A stretch of 64,000 nucleotides of DNA, from assembly GCF_900100365.1 (NCBI RefSeq), contig NZ_FNKU01000001.1:2046001-2110000 (forward strand), written 5' to 3'. Below are positions 53,887 to 63,884 of this stretch, in pieces. The number at the start of each line of letters is the position of its first letter. Position 1 is the stretch's first letter. The notes under the pieces were generated by a model. That model saw nothing but the letters and a program-made list of their open reading frames with translations, did not search any database and had not been told where the DNA came from. Source of the stretch: Pseudomonas cannabina. Its GTDB lineage: Bacteria > Pseudomonadota > Gammaproteobacteria > Pseudomonadales > Pseudomonadaceae. Position numbers and translations under genes: made by a program.

Positions 53887-55046
53887 TGATGTTTGTTTCT
53901 GACTCAGGTCACCTTTGCGCCCTTACGGCGCCCTACTTTGAGGGACCAAAGTAGGCAAAGTCCCGGCTCCGTTTCCGGCCCGACTTCGTCGGGTTCCTTC
54001 GCCCTGACACTGATCCGGGGGCCGCCGCAACGGGCCATCCATGGCCCGAATGCGGCTTGCTCGGCGTCCTGCCTCGCATCCCCCGGATCAGTGTCAGGAC
54101 TCAGCCGTCACTTACGTCGCAATCTGCGTTGTCAGTGCCATCGTGATAAAAAGCGCTTCGATTATCGTGCGACGCTCCGCGTCGCATGCAGTTCTGGACG
54201 CTCTGCGTCCGATCTTGAGTGTGCGGTGCAGGTCGGGGATGTTCCGCGTCACTCAGCAGTTCTGCGATGTCAGTGATGGTTGTTTACGGCTCAGGTCACC
54301 TTTGCGCCCTTACGGCGCCCTACTTTGAGGGACCAAAGTAGGCAAAGTCCCAGCTCCGTTTCCGGCCCGACTTCGTCGGGTTCCTTCGCCCTGACACTGA
54401 TCCGGGGGCCGCCGCAACGGGCCATCCATGGCCCGAATGCGGCTTGCTCGGCGTCCTGCCTCGCATCCCCCGGATCAGTGTCAGGACTCAGCCATCACTT
54501 ACGTCGCAATCTGCGTTGTCAGTGCCATCGTGATAAAAAGCGCTTCGATTATCGTGCGACGCTCTGCGTCGCATGCAGTTCTGGACGCTCTGCGTCCGAT
54601 CTTGAGTGTGCGGTGCAGATCGGGGACGTTCCGCGTCACTCAGCGGTTCTGCGATGTCAGTGATGGTTGTTTACGGCTCAGGTCACCTTTGCGCCCTTAC
54701 GGCACCCTACTTTGAGGGACCAAAGTAGGCAAAGTCCCAGCTCCGTTTCCGGCCCGACTTCGTCGGGTTCCTTCGCCCTGACACCGATCCGGGGGTCGCT
54801 GCAACGGGCCATCCATGGCCCGGTGCAGCTTGCTCGGCGTCCTGCCTCGCATCCCCCGGATCAGCGCCAGGACTCAGCCGTCACTTACGTCGCAATCTGC
54901 GTTGTCAGTGCCATCGTGATAAAAAGCGCTTCGATTATCGTGCGACGCTCCGCGTCGCATGCAGTTCTGGACGCTCTGCGTCCGATCTTGAGTGTGCGGT
55001 GCAGGTCGGTGACGCTCTGCGTCACACAGCGGTTCTGCGATGTCAG
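53887..55046. repeat. Three head-to-tail 387-bp structured repeats
   Basis: The anchor GTCACCTTTGCGCC recurs at 53908, 54295 and 54682 (period 387; the third unit is 386). Units one and two differ at roughly eight positions, units two and three at about eighteen by eye. Each contains CTACTTTG-CAAAGTAG, CGACTTCGTCG and GGGCCATCCATGGCCC palindromes. The first unit has an 18-bp perfect inverted repeat, CTGACACTGATCCGGGGG at 54004-54021 with its complement at 54080-54097. The end of each unit is a REP-like trio of GACGC-GCGTC hairpins. ORFs within are not credible genes. Confidence 0.9.
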
Positions 55047-55096
55047 TGGTGTTGCATTCCGACGCTGAAGCGAGAGAGGGCAGCATCTGCGCTCAC

Positions 55097-56218
55097 TCAA
55101 ACGCCCTTCGGCGCACGCAGTACGCAGCGTTCGCGACGGTCGTCCACGCGTTCGGCGAACCAGGCGGTGGTGAGGTTGCGGGTGATTTTCGGGCTTTTCA
55201 GGGTGATGCCGGGCAGGATGGCGCGTGGCAAAGGCTTGCCCGCTGTTTTGTCGGCCATCGCAAACACTTTGCGGTACAGATCGGTTTCCTCGAATTCCAG
55301 CGTGTCGCCTTGCTTGAGCTGGTTCCATATCTGCGATTTGTTCATGCCCAGCCGGTCAGCCAGCGTGCGCACGGCGAGCTCGGTGGCGCCGGGTGAGGTG
55401 GAGTCGAAACGGATCAGGTCGCCATCAAGTGCCAACTCGATGCCGGTCGCGCGGCTCACGGCTTGTTGAAACGCCGCATTGCGGCTGGCGTACCAACCGG
55501 CGTTGAAGTCGGCAAAGCGGTACAGCGACTGGGTATAACTCACCGGGTAGCCCAACAAGTGGGCGATGCCGAAATACATGCCGCCGCGACGGGTAAACAC
55601 TTCGCGTCGGATGGAGCCATCAACCGGGTAGGGATAATCCTCGGCGTGCTTTTCGGCGAAGGCAATCGCAACCTGCATCGGCCCGCCGGTCTGGACCGGG
55701 TTGAAGTTGCCGAACAACACCTGGCCCAGAGGCACCATGCCGATGAAGTCGTCGAAAATGGCGCTCAGGTCTTTCTCGGTGTGGGCCGAGTCGAGTCGTT
55801 TGCCGTAGGTTTTGCCGTCCGGCGAACGCACTCGCAGCGCGGTGGCGATGAGCGCGTTGGGGATGTGCAGTCGCGCAGCACGCCGATCAATTTCCGCGCG
55901 GGCGATCCGGCCCATGTTCGGCACTGCCGGATCGACCTGAAAGGTGGATTCCTGCTCGGTCACGGCCAGCACCGAACAGATGTTTTCAGTGGTCAACGGA
56001 ATTTTCTGCGCGGCAAACGCGGCCTGAATATCGGTTGCCCACGCCTGCCGGTCACTGACATCGGCCGGCATCAGCCGCACGATCTGTGCGCGCGCCTGCT
56101 GCGGGCTCAGTTCAGGCTCTTCGAAGCGCTGGCTTGCACAACCTGCAAGCAACAGCAGCCCGACGCTCATCATGAGTGACCTGCACACCCTGCTCTTCAA
56201 TCCGTGACTCCTGATCAT
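55097..56218 (-). CDS. DUF1615-family lipoprotein
   Basis: 373 residues. The N-terminus is a lipoprotein signal with lipobox 'LLLAGC'. The rest belongs to DUF1615, with 'AVTEQESTFQVDPAVPNM', 'FGNFNPVQTGGPMQVAIAFAE' and 'RGGMYFGIAHLLGYPVSY' in the expected order; the 'TEQESTFQ' segment resembles the catalytic Glu region of lytic transglycosylases, suggesting a cell-wall role. Function is not established. ATG at 56218 is preceded by GGAGCGCAG. It begins immediately after the repeat array and lies 24 bases after the glutaminase gene. Confidence 0.83.
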   Translation of the reverse strand: MIRSHGLKSRVCRSLMMSVGLLLLAGCASQRFEEPELSPQQARAQIVRLMPADVSDRQAWATDIQAAFAAQKIPLTTENICSVLAVTEQESTFQVDPAVPNMGRIARAEIDRRAARLHIPNALIATALRVRSPDGKTYGKRLDSAHTEKDLSAIFDDFIGMVPLGQVLFGNFNPVQTGGPMQVAIAFAEKHAEDYPYPVDGSIRREVFTRRGGMYFGIAHLLGYPVSYTQSLYRFADFNAGWYASRNAAFQQAVSRATGIELALDGDLIRFDSTSPGATELAVRTLADRLGMNKSQIWNQLKQGDTLEFEETDLYRKVFAMADKTAGKPLPRAILPGITLKSPKITRNLTTAWFAERVDDRRERCVLRAPKGV

Positions 56219-56242
56219 CTGCGCTCCAGAGCACTTCTTACT

Positions 56243-57151
56243 TCAAAAGACTGACCAGTCAATCCTCGCACTGAGTTTTTCCAGCGCAGCCATACCGACC
56301 AGAGAATTACCGGCCGCGTTCAACTCCGGGGACCATACACATACCGAAAAACGCTCCGGAACGATAGCCACAATTCCGCCGCCTACCCCACTCTTGCCGG
56401 GCAGACCGACCCGATAGGCGAAGTTGCCGGCCTCGTCGTAGAGACCACTGGTGGCCATGATCGAATTGACCTGGGTCGTCTGGCGAGCGCTGAGAATCTG
56501 CTCGCCACTGTGGGCGCAAAAACCCTGATTGGCCAGAAAGCCGAAGGCACGAGCCAGATCGATGCAGCTCATGCTCAATGCGCAATGGTGGAAATAGCTG
56601 CGCAGCACGTCTTCCACATCGCCATGGAAATTGTCGAAAGACTTCATCAGATAGGCTGCCGCGGCGTTGCGGGAGCGATGCTGGTATTCGGACTCGGCGA
56701 CTTTGGAATCGGAAGTGATGCCAGGGTTGCCACACAGGCGCCTGACGAAATCGCGCATCGACAACGAAGGTGCGGCAAAACGTGCCTGGTTGATGTCGCA
56801 GATCACCAGCGCGCCGGCATTGATGAACGGGTTGCGCGGCCTGCCCCGCTCGAACTCGAGCTGCACCAGCGAATTGAACGGCTGGCCGGAAGGCTCGTGA
56901 CCGAGACGCTGCCAGATGTCCTCACCGGAATGGCCGATGGCCTGCACCAGGCTGAATACCTTGGAAATACTCTGGATGGAAAACAGCGTTTCGGCATCCC
57001 CGGCACTGAACATCTGGCCGTCGTTGCCATAGACGGCGATGCCCAGTTGATCGGGCCTGACGCCGCCCAGCGCCGGTATGTAATCGGCCACTTTGCCCTG
57101 ACCGATCAAAGGCCTTACTTCATCGAGGATTTCGTTCAGCAGGTCTTGCAT
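56243..57151 (-). CDS. glsB: Glutaminase (serine-dependent beta-lactamase fold)
   Basis: 302 residues. Catalytic S-x-x-K appears in '[12 protein letters not shown]', with '[11 protein letters not shown]', the conserved Tyr in '[12 protein letters not shown]' and '[12 protein letters not shown]' (KSG) completing the active site of bacterial glutaminases. It hydrolyses L-glutamine to glutamate and ammonia in the cytoplasm. Start at 57151 has AGGGG upstream; ten extra in-frame codons are not needed. It is separated by 24 bases from the DUF1615 gene, so both may be in one transcript. Confidence 0.94.
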   Translation of the reverse strand: MQDLLNEILDEVRPLIGQGKVADYIPALGGVRPDQLGIAVYGNDGQMFSAGDAETLFSIQSISKVFSLVQAIGHSGEDIWQRLGHEPSGQPFNSLVQLEFERGRPRNPFINAGALVICDINQARFAAPSLSMRDFVRRLCGNPGITSDSKVAESEYQHRSRNAAAAYLMKSFDNFHGDVEDVLRSYFHHCALSMSCIDLARAFGFLANQGFCAHSGEQILSARQTTQVNSIMATSGLYDEAGNFAYRVGLPGKSGVGGGIVAIVPERFSVCVWSPELNAAGNSLVGMAALEKLSARIDWSVF

Positions 57152-57221
57152 GTATGCGCCCCTTGTTTTGGGTGCGCACACTACACCAACCTTTGCTGCC
57201 TCGCATCACTGCATTGCAGAC

Positions 57222-58037
57222 TCAGTCCCGGTAATCGGTGCCGTTGCGCTCCAGCTCGCGAATCAACGCATTCCAGTGCCGTGCGACACCCGGACCGTGT
57301 CCGTCCTTGATGACTTTGGCCTGTTCCTCGACTTTGGCGATCACTTCCTGCGGAGGAAACACCAGCTCGGCATTGCCCGCTGATTGCGCGGCGATCTGGA
57401 TATTGCAGGCATATTCAAGTGCGTGAAGTTGCTGAAAGGCATGCTCTACGCTCACGCCACCGGTCAGCAAGCCATGATTGCGCAGGATCATCACGCTCTT
57501 GTCACCCAGGTCGGCGACCAGTCGTTCGCGCTCGCTCAGGTCCAGCGCGATGTCTTCGTAGCCGTGATAGGCCACGCGCCCGGAAAAGGCAATGGAATGC
57601 TGGGAAATCGGCAGCAAGCCGTTTTTCTGTGCCGACACGGCAATGCCGTCGCGCGTGTGCGTGTGCAACACGGCTTGCAGGTCGTGGCGCGCAGCGTGAA
57701 TGGCGCTGTGAATCACGTACCCGGCGTAGTTGATACCCAGCCCGGTGGGGTCATCGACAATCGTGCCGTCGATATCGACCTTGACCAGATTCGACGCGGT
57801 GATTTCATCGAACAGCAGCCCGAACGCATTAATCAGAAAATGCTCGTCCGGCCCCGGCACGCGTGCCGAGAAGTGCGTGTAGATGTGATCGGTCCAGCGC
57901 TTGAGCGCGGCCAGTCGATAAGCCGCTGCCAGTTTGACCCGGACTTCCCATTCTTGCGGCGAAACCCGGTCGCGCACACTGCCGCCACCTGACGGCGTGA
58001 TATCGGGCTGGATCGGCAAAGCGCTGACGTTGCTCAT
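57222..58037 (-). CDS. Class II aldolase/adducin-family protein
   Basis: 271 residues. 'WTDHIYTHFSARVPGPDEHFLIN' in pieces, the metal-binding 'AVLHTHTRDGIAVSAQK' (HTH), and 'VMILRNHGLLTGG' mark the zinc-dependent class II aldolase fold. Such members act on sugar-phosphate or hydroxy-acid substrates or as epimerases; no substrate is indicated here. ATG at 58037 follows CAGGAGCAACACC, a strong site; 19 further codons are open. No neighbouring sugar genes. It is downstream of an AT-rich 100-base stretch. Confidence 0.88.
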   Translation of the reverse strand: MSNVSALPIQPDITPSGGGSVRDRVSPQEWEVRVKLAAAYRLAALKRWTDHIYTHFSARVPGPDEHFLINAFGLLFDEITASNLVKVDIDGTIVDDPTGLGINYAGYVIHSAIHAARHDLQAVLHTHTRDGIAVSAQKNGLLPISQHSIAFSGRVAYHGYEDIALDLSERERLVADLGDKSVMILRNHGLLTGGVSVEHAFQQLHALEYACNIQIAAQSAGNAELVFPPQEVIAKVEEQAKVIKDGHGPGVARHWNALIRELERNGTDYRD

Positions 58038-58150
58038 GGTGTTGCTCCTGAAAGACTGCAAACGATCAACAAGACTAGGCGCATCACAAATCAATTAAAA
58101 AGCACATTTACTTCTAAGCTAATTATAAAAAACAAGAATATTAGGATGGC

Positions 58151-58477
58151 TTGGCGTCGCGTTACTTGAAATTTGCCGCAGCTAAACTGTGCGGCGATAA
58201 GGAATATGCCCGGCTGGACATGTTCACCTTGAGCCTGCCGCACATGGATAAGGACATCGGCGTCGCGGCCGACATTTACCTGCGTGTCACCAAGGCAAAG
58301 ATCGTCCGTGCCGAACGGCTCAAGATCATCGATCAGCCAGAGTTCCAGTTCACTATCACGCCGAAGAATACTTACCCGCTGACGGAGTTCCTGCATCGCG
58401 TGAGTGCTATCAAGAACAAGCCGGCCTCGTGGAGGGATTACTTCTTTCAGGATGCCACGCCGCTGCAGGGCAGTTGA
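58151..58477 (+). CDS. Hypothetical protein, possibly a 3' fragment
   Basis: 108 residues, unrecognised. The only in-frame start is TTG at 58151, with AGGATGGC just upstream; an ATG at 58146 is in another frame. The N-terminal codons already look like mid-protein sequence ('RYLKFAAAKLCGDKEYARLD'), so this may be the surviving 3' end of a larger gene that lost its beginning. It has no membrane segment or signal. It is divergent from the aldolase gene across an AT-rich region and borders a repeat copy on the right. Confidence 0.4.
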   Translation: MASRYLKFAAAKLCGDKEYARLDMFTLSLPHMDKDIGVAADIYLRVTKAKIVRAERLKIIDQPEFQFTITPKNTYPLTEFLHRVSAIKNKPASWRDYFFQDATPLQGS

Positions 58478-58514
58478 GAAGGAAACACAGAGCCTAGCGT
58501 CACAAAGCTCTCCG

Positions 58515-58800
58515 ATTCAGTGAGCTTCCGGCCCGACTTGAGTCACCTTTTCGCCCCTCGGCGACCTACTTTGATGAGGCCAAAGCAGGCAAAGCCCGCA
58601 GCTCCGTTTCCGGCCCGACTTCGTCGGGTTCCTTCGTCCTGAAACTGATCCGGGGGTCGCCGCAACGGGCCATCCATGGCCCGAATGCGGCTTGCTCGGC
58701 GTCCTGCCGAGCATCCCCCGGATCAGCGCCAGGACTCAGCCGTCACTTACGTCGCAATCTGCGTCGTCAGTGCCATCGCGACAAAAAAGCGCTTTCATTT
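58515..58800. repeat. Dispersed fourth copy of the 387-bp structured repeat (diverged)
   Basis: Shares with the array at 53.9 kb the sequence GTTTCCGGCCCGACTTCGTC, GGGCCATCCATGGCCC, CCCCCGGATCAGCG and GTCACTTACGTCGCAATCTG in the same order. The CTACTTTG stem has diverged (TTTGATGAGGCCAAAGCAGG), and the REP-like trio is degenerate (about 58800-58890). No gene was recognised in 58478-58913. Confidence 0.85.
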
Positions 58801-58913
58801 ATGTGCAGCAACTATGAGCAAGGCATGCCGTTGTATTGCAGCACATAGGTGATGCGGAGCGTCACGAGCTGTAGGCCGACACGGAATGGAAATGACGTCA
58901 GCGGCAAATCAAA

Positions 58914-61317
58914 TTACCAGTTATACGTCACTTTCCCATAGTAAAACGCCCCGCTGTAGCCGTAAGGCGAGAAGGTGCTGTACGCCAGGTTGCCGCCGCT
59001 GGAGGCGAAGGCGTTGAGTTTCTCCGGGTATTTGTCGGTGACGTTGTCGCCACCGAGGGTGAAGACCCAGTTCTTGAGTTTGTAATCCGCTGCGAGGTCG
59101 AGCAGCCAGGCAGCGCTGAAGGTCTGGTCGTTGACCTTGTCGGCCTGGTAGCTGGTGAACTCGCCGTAGCGCACCAGGTTGGAATGCAGCGCCCAGTTAC
59201 CGAACGTAAGATCGTTGCCCAACGTCAGTTTGTGCTGCGGAGTGGTGTCGCCCAGCAGACCGATACGCTCGCGGCGATCCACCCGAACCAGATTCACCCC
59301 CAACTGATCGAGAATTGCCGGGTTGGCTTTCACGTCGGTGACTTTGGTGTGGTTGTAGTTGTAGCCCACCATGCTGTTCCAGCGCACACCGTTGTCGAAC
59401 TGGTAGCGATAATTGACGACCAGATCGACGCCATCGGTGCTGGTATCGGTAGCGTTAGTGAAGTAGCGGGCGCTGGTGTAGTTGATATCGCCTACGCCGT
59501 TACTGCGCAGGTAATTGATGGCCGCATTATTGAGCACCAGATTGGACGACAGCGAAATACGGTCGCGGATGTCGATGTGATAAACGTCGGCGGTCACGGT
59601 CAGGCTGTCCAGTGGTTGCAACACCAGCCCCAGGCTGTAGTTGCGCGACTTTTCGGGTTTCAGGTCGTCTGCGCCCAACAACTGCGCGACGTTGCTGCCA
59701 GCCGGGAATGTCCCCGCTTCCTGAATGGTGCTGCCAATCAACTGTGACGAGGTAAAGGTAAAGTTCTGCTGCGCCAGCGATGGCGCGCGAAAGCCCGTCG
59801 ATACGCTGCCGCGCAAGGCCACCTGCGGGGTGAAATCATAGCGCGCCGACAGCGAACCGCTGAGGTTTGAGCCGAAATCGCTGTAGTCCTCATGGCGAAC
59901 GGCCGCCGACACACCAAGCTTGTCAGTCAGGTTGGTTTCCACGTCCAGATACTGGGCGAAGTTATGCCTCGAGTAACTGCCCGCGTCGGCAGCGCGAAAA
60001 CCGCCCAGCCCCGGAACTGCCGGTCTGGAAGTACGACTCCGCCTGCCCTGCCTCGATCTGATAACCCTGGCGCAGGTATTCAGCCCCGAACGCGACCGAC
60101 AGCGGATAAGGCAGCCACGTTGCGTTGAACTCCCGCGACAGGTCCAGGCTCAGTTGCTTCTGATCGTTGGTCAGCGTGCCGTTATCGAACGAGCGCGGCG
60201 TGTTCAGGCCCAATGACGTATTAATGGTTTTGGTGCGCAACTCATAAGAGTTCTTGCCATAGTTGGCGGACAGGTCGTAATGCCAGTCATCCGCCAGCTC
60301 ACCGCGCAGTCCGGCAACAAATGTAGTGTCTTCCAGCGTGCCGTGAATCAGCGGCAGGTAACCGTTTGGATAAATCGCCGCAATGTTGTTGGACGCATTG
60401 CTCGGCCGATAAAACGCAGCGGTCTCGCCACGACGCTTGCTGTAGCCACCGAAGCTGTAGAACTCCGCCGCCTCATTGAAGCTGTACTCGGCGTTGTACT
60501 GCAACTTGCCCTCTTCGGTTTGCGGTTCGCCTTGCCGAAATACCTGCTGACCATAGGTCGTGGAGCCCACGCTGGACGCTCTGAAATCATCACCGGCACG
60601 GTTGGTGTAATCGTTATTGGCGCCTTCACCCGATAGGTTCAACGTGCCATTGTCGCCCAGCGCGAAACCGGTATTACCCGCGACCTGACGCTGAATGCCA
60701 TCGCCCTTCTTGTATTGCCCGTATTTGCTGGAGACCGAACCGCCATGATCGGCGCTTTTGAGGATGATGTTGATCACCCCGGCAATCGCATCCGACCCGT
60801 AGCGTGCCGAAGCACCGTCGCGCAGCACTTCGATGTGGTCAATCGCCGAGAGTGGAATCGCATTCAGGTCGGCGGGTGCCGAACCGCGCCCCACGGCGCC
60901 ACCGAGGTTGACGAAGGCCGAGGTGTGGCGGCGCTTGCCATTGACCAGCACCAGCACCTGATCCGGCGACAAGCCGCGCAATTGTGCCGGTCGGGTCAGT
61001 TCGGCACCGTCCACCAGGCTCGGGCGGGGAAAGTTGATCGACGGGATGAGCCGCGCCAGCACCGTGCCCAGTTCGCTGGAGCCGGAACTGCGCAGGCTGT
61101 CACCGGAGATCACATCGATGGGCGACAGTGACGCGCTGGCAGTGCGTTCCTGTGCGCGGGTGCCAGTGACGATCACCGTGCCCAGTGTGGACGCGCCCTG
61201 ATCGCTTCGTTCATCTGCTGCTTCTGCTGCGTATGCGCTTGCACTGATACCGGCAATGCTCAGCAAATTGGCTGAAAAAATCGCCGTTGCCAGTGCGTTT
61301 CGTTTGAAGTTCCCCAT
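58914..61317 (-). pseudogene. TonB-dependent outer-membrane receptor, frameshifted
   Basis: The N-terminal part (61317 to about 60006) has a signal peptide ('MGNFKRNALATAIFSANLLS'-type), and a plug domain beginning 'GTVIVTGTRAQERTASASLSPIDVI' in pieces, with 'RLIPSINFPRPSL', 'DHIEVLRDGASARYGSDAIAGVINIIL'-type segments. The C-terminal part (about 60003 to 58914) is the beta-barrel ending 'SGAFYYGKVTYNW' with a terminal aromatic. The frames differ by one base at a GGG run (CCC at 60004-60006 on the plus strand); removing one G joins 'TGSSGAGGFRAADAGSYSRHNFAQYL' in a single barrel strand. It lies downstream of tonB-exbB-exbD. Ligand unknown; siderophore, cobalamin or sugar are possible. Confidence 0.86.
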
Positions 61318-61532
61318 ACCACTACCCCTTGAAAATCCCTGATCCAGAAACTGATGTTCTGGTTACAACGAGCGATCCGTGCGGCGGACGGTGGCGATCA
61401 TTACAGTGTGTGATTGGTAGTCCGGTAGCCCGATGCAATATAGCTTAATGGCATTGATTAAAAGATTTAAATACTAATAAGGCATAAGCATCTACATTTG
61501 TGTCACGCCGGAAACACCCTCGAAGGTCACAC

Positions 61533-61565
61533 AAAAAAAGGCCGCACCTGCCTGAGGATGCGGCC
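61533..61565 (-). terminator. Intrinsic terminator downstream of exbD
   Basis: On the minus strand GGCCGCA pairs with TGCGGCC at 61540-61546 and 61559-61565 and is followed by seven T. It separates exbD from the receptor gene, so the receptor needs its own promoter. Confidence 0.85.
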
Positions 61566-61600
61566 CAAAACGGTTGATACGGTATGAGTGTAAAAGCCGG

Positions 61601-62002
61601 TTATTTAGCGGTGATCACCGACAACTTAGTGATACCCGCGCGTTCGATCGACGCCATGGCTCGCGCCACTTCGCCGTAGTTCACGCCATTGTCCGCCTGC
61701 AATTGCACGCGTACATCCGGGGCTTTTTGCTTGGCCGCCTTGAGGTTGGTCTCCAGCAGGTCCGGCTGGATTTCATCCTTGTTGATGAACAGCTTGCCCT
61801 GCCCGTCGATACTCACCACCAGAGGGTCTTTCTGCTCTACCGGTGCGACGGACTCGGTCTTGGGCAGGTTGATCGGGATCGAGTTGGTGAGCAGCGGCGC
61901 GGTAACGATGAACACCACCAGCAGCACCAGCATTACGTCCACCAGCGGCGTGACGTTGATCTCGCTCAGCACTTCATCCGTGTCTTGAGTAGAAAAGGCC
62001 AT
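61601..62002 (-). CDS. exbD: ExbD/TolR-family biopolymer transporter
   Basis: 133 residues. A single N-terminal membrane helix (about 17-37) with the essential Asp in 'LVDVMLVLLVVFIVTAPL' is followed by a periplasmic domain. ExbD forms the proton channel with ExbB that energises TonB. ATG at 62002 follows GGAGGCGTCC and is one base from the ExbB stop. An intrinsic terminator follows it, so it ends the tonB-exbBD transcript. Confidence 0.94.
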   Translation of the reverse strand: MAFSTQDTDEVLSEINVTPLVDVMLVLLVVFIVTAPLLTNSIPINLPKTESVAPVEQKDPLVVSIDGQGKLFINKDEIQPDLLETNLKAAKQKAPDVRVQLQADNGVNYGEVARAMASIERAGITKLSVITAK

Positions 62003-62003
62003 T

Positions 62004-62732
<729 letters not shown>

Positions 62733-62867
62733 GGCGCAGCTCTCTCTATGAACAAAGTCTGAACGGGGCGTTGGGTGTGTCGCGATGCGCCTTTTGTTCA
62801 GGTAGCTCGCCGGTTCAATCGAATGTCGTGGTTATCGGAACTTGAAGCGTTATTTGATTTTGAAAGC

Positions 62868-63689
62868 TTATTTGATCTTGAAATCAATCGGCACACTGAC
62901 CCAGCCATCCTGGGCGACATCGCCCTGTTTGGCGGGGATAAAACTCCAGCGTTTCACCGCGGCCAGCGCGGCCTCATCCAGTTGATCGCGCCCGCTGCTT
63001 TTCTGTATCTGAATCTCGCCGGGTTTGCCGCTGGCCAGCACGTGAACGCGTAACAACACAGTGCCTTCCCAGCCGCGACGCATCGCCAGCGACGGGTATT
63101 CCGGTGCCGGATTGCGCAGGTAGCCCGCGCTGGCCGATGCCGGGGTCACCGGTTTCGGCGCAGGCGGTGCGGGTGGCGCCGGGGCCGCAACCGGTGGTGC
63201 AGGGACAGGAGGAGCCGGTGGCTGCTCAACGGGCTTGACGACAGGCTTGACCACCGGTTTAGGCGGCTGGGGCTTGGGTTTGGGAATCGGTTTGGGCGGT
63301 GGCGGCTTGACGGCCAGCTCGTCCTCGACAGGAGGCGGCGGCTCGACCACCGGCGGCACGACAGGCTCGGGCGGTGGTGGCGGTGTTTCCACAACGGGCG
63401 GCGCGGGCTGGGAAAACTCGATGGTCATCGGCGGAATTTCCGGCGGCACGACCGGCAGTGCAGGCGTCGGGTTCTGGCTCAGCCAGTAGATAACCGCGCC
63501 GTGGAACACCAGTGCCAGCGCCCCGAACAGAACGGCTTCGCGTCGCCCGAGGATCGGTTTGGGGGTGCTGTGCAAGCGCGACAACGCCAACGGCCCATGG
63601 AAAGGACGCCCCAGATCAACCAGCTCGCCGCTCGGCGTCTGGCGCCGTTGCACGTCATATGCGCTGGCTGCGGTCTGGACATTGCCCAT
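62868..63689 (-). CDS. tonB: TonB energy-transducing protein
   Basis: 273 residues. The cytoplasmic tail is unusually long, about 48 residues, before the single membrane helix (about 49-70, 'REAVLFGALALVFHGAVIYWL' in pieces). A long Pro/Lys/Glu-rich linker (about 80-180) spans the periplasm, and the C-terminal domain has the 'YPSLAMRRGWEGTVLLRVHV' and 'RSFSFIPA'-like TonB fold. ATG at 63689 follows AGGAGTGTATCA. It transduces proton-motive force to outer-membrane receptors such as the frameshifted one downstream. No certain Fur box was found upstream. Confidence 0.92.
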   Translation of the reverse strand: MGNVQTAASAYDVQRRQTPSGELVDLGRPFHGPLALSRLHSTPKPILGRREAVLFGALALVFHGAVIYWLSQNPTPALPVVPPEIPPMTIEFSQPAPPVVETPPPPPEPVVPPVVEPPPPVEDELAVKPPPPKPIPKPKPQPPKPVVKPVVKPVEQPPAPPVPAPPVAAPAPPAPPAPKPVTPASASAGYLRNPAPEYPSLAMRRGWEGTVLLRVHVLASGKPGEIQIQKSSGRDQLDEAALAAVKRWSFIPAKQGDVAQDGWVSVPIDFKIK

Positions 63690-63884
63690 TGATACACTCC
63701 TGCATTTTCATGATAAAAATCCAGGTTCTGTTGGTATCAGTCATCTTTCCAAATTTGATATGGCAAGGCATGATGGCGGAAAAATGCTTGCTCCCGAAAA
63801 GAATATTTAGTTCTTCTTTTAGATCAATAGTGAATATGCAAGACAAGCGAATGAGGAGCGAATGAGGAGCGAGACCTTAACTAT

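Noticed and set aside
53575..55046. CRISPR-like array
   Set aside because: The repeat unit is 387 bp with no short regular spacers and no cas genes nearby.
53893..55068. Three consecutive 127-133 codon ORFs with nearly identical translations
   Set aside because: They arise from translating the 387-bp repeat; no ribosome sites, the sequence is dominated by palindromes, and the period divisible by three alone explains the similarity.
58091..58396. 101-codon minus-strand ORF opposite the orphan ORF
   Set aside because: Its sequence mirrors the other strand and begins in the AT-rich spacer; the plus-strand frame is more protein-like.
63690..63830. Fur box upstream of tonB
   Set aside because: TTTTATCATGAAAATG has only weak resemblance to the Fur consensus; not enough to list as a site.
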